6,620 nt of DNA from Actinomycetales bacterium (GTDB lineage Bacteria > Actinomycetota > Actinomycetes > Actinomycetales > JAHECE01), in contig JAHECE010000067.1 in the NCBI GenBank assembly GCA_024641895.1, positions 5,004 to 11,623 on the forward strand, given 5' to 3'. Within the stretch, counting starts at the first letter, position 1. Each line of letters begins with the position of its first letter. Of the stretch, positions 5,392-6,620 are shown piece by piece. Made by a program: the position numbers and the translations under genes. A model generated the notes under the pieces. It saw nothing but the letters and a program-made list of their open reading frames with translations, ran no database searches and had not been told where the DNA came from.

Positions 5392-5428
5392 AGCGCTGAG
5401 ACCGCGGCTCCGCCCTTCTCCAGCGCTC
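5391..5428 (+). other. Hairpin starting at the leader-ORF stop, attenuator candidate
   Basis: GAGCGCTG (5391-5398) and CAGCGCTC (5421-5428) pair perfectly for 8 bp. Three more pairs (AGA/TCT) can form across one bulged C. A ribosome stalled at the TGT codon or at the stop would cover the 5' arm and open the stem. Loop bases CCGCCCT (5410-5416) can also pair with AGGGCGG at 5465-5471, an alternative or pseudoknot fold. No U-tract follows. Confidence 0.4.
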
Positions 5429-5585
5429 GCCCCCGCCGCTCCTTGTCACCCGCAGGCGTCAGGTAGGGCGGCTCCCCCCGACGCGGGAACGCCACCTGCC
5501 CGCCGCACGTAGTTCGTAAGTCCGCCACGACCGCCGTCCCGGGCCCGGCCTGCCGCCCCGGAATACGAAGAGACCAGAGGGAACC
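5429..5585 (+). other. Remainder of the cysK leader
   Basis: GC-rich, non-coding in appearance. It contains several short complementary segments (GGCGT 5455-5459 with ACGCC 5489-5493; CAGGT 5460-5464 with ACCTG 5494-5498) that cannot all pair at once. No SAM-I/SAM-IV, T-box or other riboswitch core is recognisable. The region ends with GAGGG (5577-5581), the cysK ribosome site. I see no strong second promoter. Confidence 0.35.
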
Positions 5586-6518
5586 ATGGCTCGCATCTAC
5601 GAGAACGTCACGACGCTCATCGGCAACACGCCGCTCGTCAAGATCAACCGGATGAACACGACCGAGGCGACCGTCCTGGCCAAGCTCGAGTTCTACAACC
5701 CTGCCAACTCCGTGAAGGACCGCATCGGAGTCTCCATCGTCGACGCGGCCGAGGCGTCGGGCGCCCTGCCCCCCGGCGGCACCATCGTCGAGGCGACGAG
5801 CGGCAACACCGGTATCGCGCTCGCGATGGTCGGCGCGGCCCGGGGCTACGACGTCGTCCTGACGATGCCCGAGACGATGTCCAAGGAGCGCCGCGCCCTG
5901 CTGCGGGCCTACGGCGCCGAGCTCGTCCTGACGCCGGGCTCCGAGGGTATGAAGGGCGCCGTCAACCGCGCCGAGGCGATCGCGGCCGAGCGGCCCGGTG
6001 CCGTCCTGGCCCGCCAGTTCGCCAACGAGGCCAACCCCGCCATCCACCGCAAGACCACGGCCGAGGAGATCTGGGCCGACACCGACGGCGAGGTCGACGT
6101 CCTCGTCGCCGGCATCGGCACCGGCGGCACCATCACCGGCGTCGGTCAGGTGCTCAAGGAGCGCAAGCCCGGGGTCAAGATCGTCGCGGTCGAGCCCGCC
6201 GAGTCCCCGATCCTCAACGGCGGCGCCCCGGGTCCGCACAAGATCCAGGGCATCGGCGCCAACTTCGTGCCGGAGATCCTCGACACGAGCGTCTACGACG
6301 AGGTGATCGACGTCAGCGCCGAGACCTCGGTCGAGTTCGCCCGGCGCGCCGCCCGAGAGGAAGGCCTGCTCGTCGGGCTCTCCTCCGGCGCCGCCCTGTC
6401 CGCCGCGCTCCAGGTGGCCGCGCGGCCCGAGAGCGCCGGCAAGACGATCGTCGTGATCATCCCGTCGTTCGGCGAGCGCTACCTCTCCACCATCCTCTAC
6501 GCCGACCTTCTGGACTGA
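5586..6518 (+). CDS. cysK: Cysteine synthase A (O-acetylserine sulfhydrylase)
   Basis: PLP enzyme that converts O-acetyl-L-serine plus sulfide to L-cysteine and acetate in the cytoplasm, the last step of cysteine synthesis. The product is 310 aa, the same length as M. tuberculosis CysK1, which it closely resembles. The fold-type II PLP features are intact: Schiff-base K44 in NSVKDR, substrate loop TSGNTG at 71-76, phosphate-binding GTGGT at 178-182, S267 (LSSGAA) at the pyridine nitrogen, and C-terminal GERYLST. There is no sign of a cystathionine beta-synthase regulatory domain. The ATG at 5586 gives the family N-terminus (IYENVTTLIGNTPLV), with GAGGG four bases upstream. The protein contains no cysteine. 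cysE follows after 7 bp, and the two products are known to form the cysteine synthase complex in many bacteria. Confidence 0.97.
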   Translation: MARIYENVTTLIGNTPLVKINRMNTTEATVLAKLEFYNPANSVKDRIGVSIVDAAEASGALPPGGTIVEATSGNTGIALAMVGAARGYDVVLTMPETMSKERRALLRAYGAELVLTPGSEGMKGAVNRAEAIAAERPGAVLARQFANEANPAIHRKTTAEEIWADTDGEVDVLVAGIGTGGTITGVGQVLKERKPGVKIVAVEPAESPILNGGAPGPHKIQGIGANFVPEILDTSVYDEVIDVSAETSVEFARRAAREEGLLVGLSSGAALSAALQVAARPESAGKTIVVIIPSFGERYLSTILYADLLD

Positions 6519-6525
6519 CCACACC

Positions 6526-6620
6526 TTGAGCGACCACGTTCCGTTCCTCGTCCACATCCGCGAGGACCTGCAGGCTGCGCGCCGCCGCGACCCGGCGGCC
6601 CGCAGCCTGCTCGAGGTCGC
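6526..6620 (+). CDS. cysE: Serine O-acetyltransferase (5' part only)
   Basis: Acetylates serine with acetyl-CoA, the committed step that supplies CysK. Only the first 31 codons are in the window: (M)SDHVPFLVHIREDLQAARR followed by RDPAARSLLEV. The 'REDLQAARRRDPAARS' stretch matches the N-terminal helix of EpsC-type (short) serine acetyltransferases. The start is TTG at 6526, seven bases after the cysK stop. There is no clear Shine-Dalgarno, so translation probably depends on ribosomes finishing cysK. The catalytic hexapeptide-repeat domain and the C-terminal Ile that docks into CysK lie beyond the edge. Assignment rests on the short N-terminus plus the cysK neighbour. Confidence 0.85.
   Translation, partial: MSDHVPFLVHIREDLQAARRRDPAARSLLEV

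Noticed and set aside
5290..5585. Riboswitch (SAM-I, SAM-IV, T-box) in the cysK leader
   Set aside because: No conserved core motif of these classes is present; only simple hairpins and a short ORF are visible.
5235..6557. Minus-strand open frame of 440 codons opposite cysK
   Set aside because: Shadow of cysK that also reads through the leader region; low-complexity translation, and the plus-strand frame has all CysK active-site motifs.

Overview
This is chromosomal DNA from a high-GC Gram-positive bacterium (Actinomycetota). The ClpP1/ClpP2 pair matches the actinobacterial paralogue pair, G/C dominates third codon positions, and start codons are often GTG or TTG. The proteins look most like those of Micrococcales (the Cellulomonas/Promicromonospora neighbourhood). 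That finer placement is an impression from remembered sequences, not a measurement.

Layout. Positions 1-4349 hold a minus-strand protein-quality-control block, read right to left: tig (trigger factor), clpP1, clpP2 and clpX, with clpX cut by the left window edge. A strong hairpin follows tig, and a ClgR-like operator lies between tig and clpP1, so clpP1-clpP2 probably forms its own stress-inducible transcription unit. Positions 4449-4709 hold two divergent tRNA genes, Pro(UGG) on the minus strand and Gly(UCC) on the plus strand. A perfect 16-bp hairpin at 4805-4839 separates tRNA-Gly from the convergent rpmF (ribosomal protein L32, cysteine-free type, minus strand). Positions 5058-5585 are a 528-bp divergent regulatory region. 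It carries a plausible plus-strand promoter with an overlapping inverted repeat, an 11-bp leader hairpin, a 17-codon upstream ORF with a strong Shine-Dalgarno sequence and a penultimate Cys codon, and a further hairpin starting at that ORF's stop codon. From 5586 to the right edge are cysK (O-acetylserine sulfhydrylase) and the first 31 codons of cysE/epsC (serine acetyltransferase), 7 bp apart.

How the genes work together. Trigger factor binds nascent chains at the ribosome. ClpX unfolds tagged or damaged proteins and feeds them to the mixed ClpP1P2 peptidase. CysE makes O-acetylserine and CysK converts it with sulfide to cysteine. The protein-coding genes are ordinary housekeeping genes. 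The most interesting part is the cysK leader, which has the layout of a cis-acting, possibly cysteine-responsive attenuator. No mobile element, CRISPR array or novel multi-gene system is visible.
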